The notes beneath the pieces were generated by a model, which worked only from the letters and a program-made list of their open reading frames with translations, was not told the DNA's origin and did no database searches. A stretch of 64,000 nucleotides of DNA from Arctopsyche grandis. Taxonomy: Eukaryota; Arthropoda; Insecta; Trichoptera; Hydropsychidae. The first letter of the stretch is position 1. The number at the start of each line of letters is the position of its first letter. Shown piece by piece: positions 63,326 to 64,000 of this stretch. The stretch covers positions 32,939,206-33,003,205 of the forward strand of contig NC_135360.1 in assembly GCF_051622035.1 (NCBI RefSeq). The letters are read 5' to 3'. The position numbers and the translations under genes were made by a program.

Positions 63326-64000
63326 ATAAATATACATATATAACTTTTTGCCAAATAAGTTCATACTTGAAGATTTTAAACTTAATATTTTTTCAGCTTA
63401 CCGAGCAATTCGGCCAACATAAGACGCAAACAAACGAAGCCAGACCCATTATAAATTACGCGAAAATTATACCCGTGTATTATATAAAGTCGCATATATC
63501 ACAATTAACCGTTTGAATGAATTTGCATTTGGTTGCGGTGTGGTAGGGTCATAAATAACCCCTTAATAACCCATCATCTCCCCGGCTAATTAAGACTTCG
63601 AGAGCTCATATATATTACCTATATATATTATACTTCGCAAACGCGTTCGCGTCAAACAAATTCAATGATCCGGAACTGACAATTTAAAAAAAATAAATTA
63701 AATTCAAACATACGCGTTAATTAATTAGACAGTCTGTCTTATCTCCACTGTGTGTGTGTGTAAGCATAATATATGTAATATAATAATGTTATGAGTGGTG
63801 TTTGCGTGACGGATAGGCAGGTTTGAGATATTTCCCCTCGCTATATAATATTTAAGTACACAATGGAGAATTATTTAGGCCTCGCGAACGCCTGTCGATG
63901 AACTTTGTAAATGGAATAATCGTTTTGTACGGCTAAGTAGAGGTTCGAGGCACTTTGTTCGAAATAGCACAGCGATAAACAAACCCGTTTCTAATGATCG
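63326..64000. other. No gene recognised
   Basis: Moderately less AT-rich in 63390-63960, but I see no open frame with a motif or recognisable repeat before the window ends. Confidence 0.4.

Overview
This is an AT-rich animal nuclear sequence, almost certainly from an insect. The coding pieces are split by introns with GT/AG boundaries. The secreted protein genes have TATA boxes close to their start codons and AATAAA signals close to their stops. Most of the window is transposable elements of insect-like type (RTE-type and Jockey/CR1-like LINEs, tRNA-derived SINEs, Helitron-like, hAT, mariner and piggyBac-like elements). Nothing read here fixes the order within insects. There are no bacterial operons, rRNA genes, CRISPR arrays or convincing standalone tRNA genes.

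Host genes. (1) Two near-identical single-exon genes on the minus strand (14238-14915 and 24019-24699) encode secreted, cysteine-rich proteins made of three TIL-like (trypsin-inhibitor-like) units. They lie in a segmental duplication of about 1.8 kb that is now 9.8 kb apart, and remnants of further 3' flanks sit beside copy 2. (2) Three exons of a minus-strand two-pore-domain potassium channel gene (38932-38674, 36958-36757, 34153-33655) join in compatible splice phases. They encode a long cytosolic loop, TM3, the second pore loop (GFGD) and TM4 up to the stop codon. The 5' exons lie outside the window, and the introns are full of transposon debris.

Mobile DNA. Two LINEs have long intact endonuclease plus reverse-transcriptase ORFs on the minus strand (26300-29248 and 58514-61603). 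The second sits inside a SINE with a 9-bp target duplication. Other reverse-transcriptase fragments lie at 6.3, 12.5, 15.2-16.7, 20.4-21.3, 35.5-36.0, 39.1-39.7, 42.1-43.0 and 52.0-52.6 kb. At least 15 copies or fragments of tRNA-headed SINEs are scattered throughout, and their 3' tails fold into the same kind of hairpin seen at LINE 3' ends. DNA elements whose ends can be placed by target duplication include hAT (1.2-2.3, 5.2, 16.9, 20.1, 42.6 kb), mariner (47.6 kb), a CACTG-ended element (19.1 kb) and piggyBac-like TTAA elements (32.9, 36.1, 53.2, 54.7 kb). An LTR retrotransposon has collapsed into a perfect fold-back at 2.85-3.63 kb.

The most unusual material is a set of long hairpin-forming palindromes (13.5, 23.5, 35.7, 38.5, 53.9, 57.2 kb). 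Two of them share one 46-bp core but carry unrelated arms, and another two share a core whose arms have changed together. The duplicated TIL locus also gives natural empty sites, so several insertions can be defined to the base by comparison within the window.
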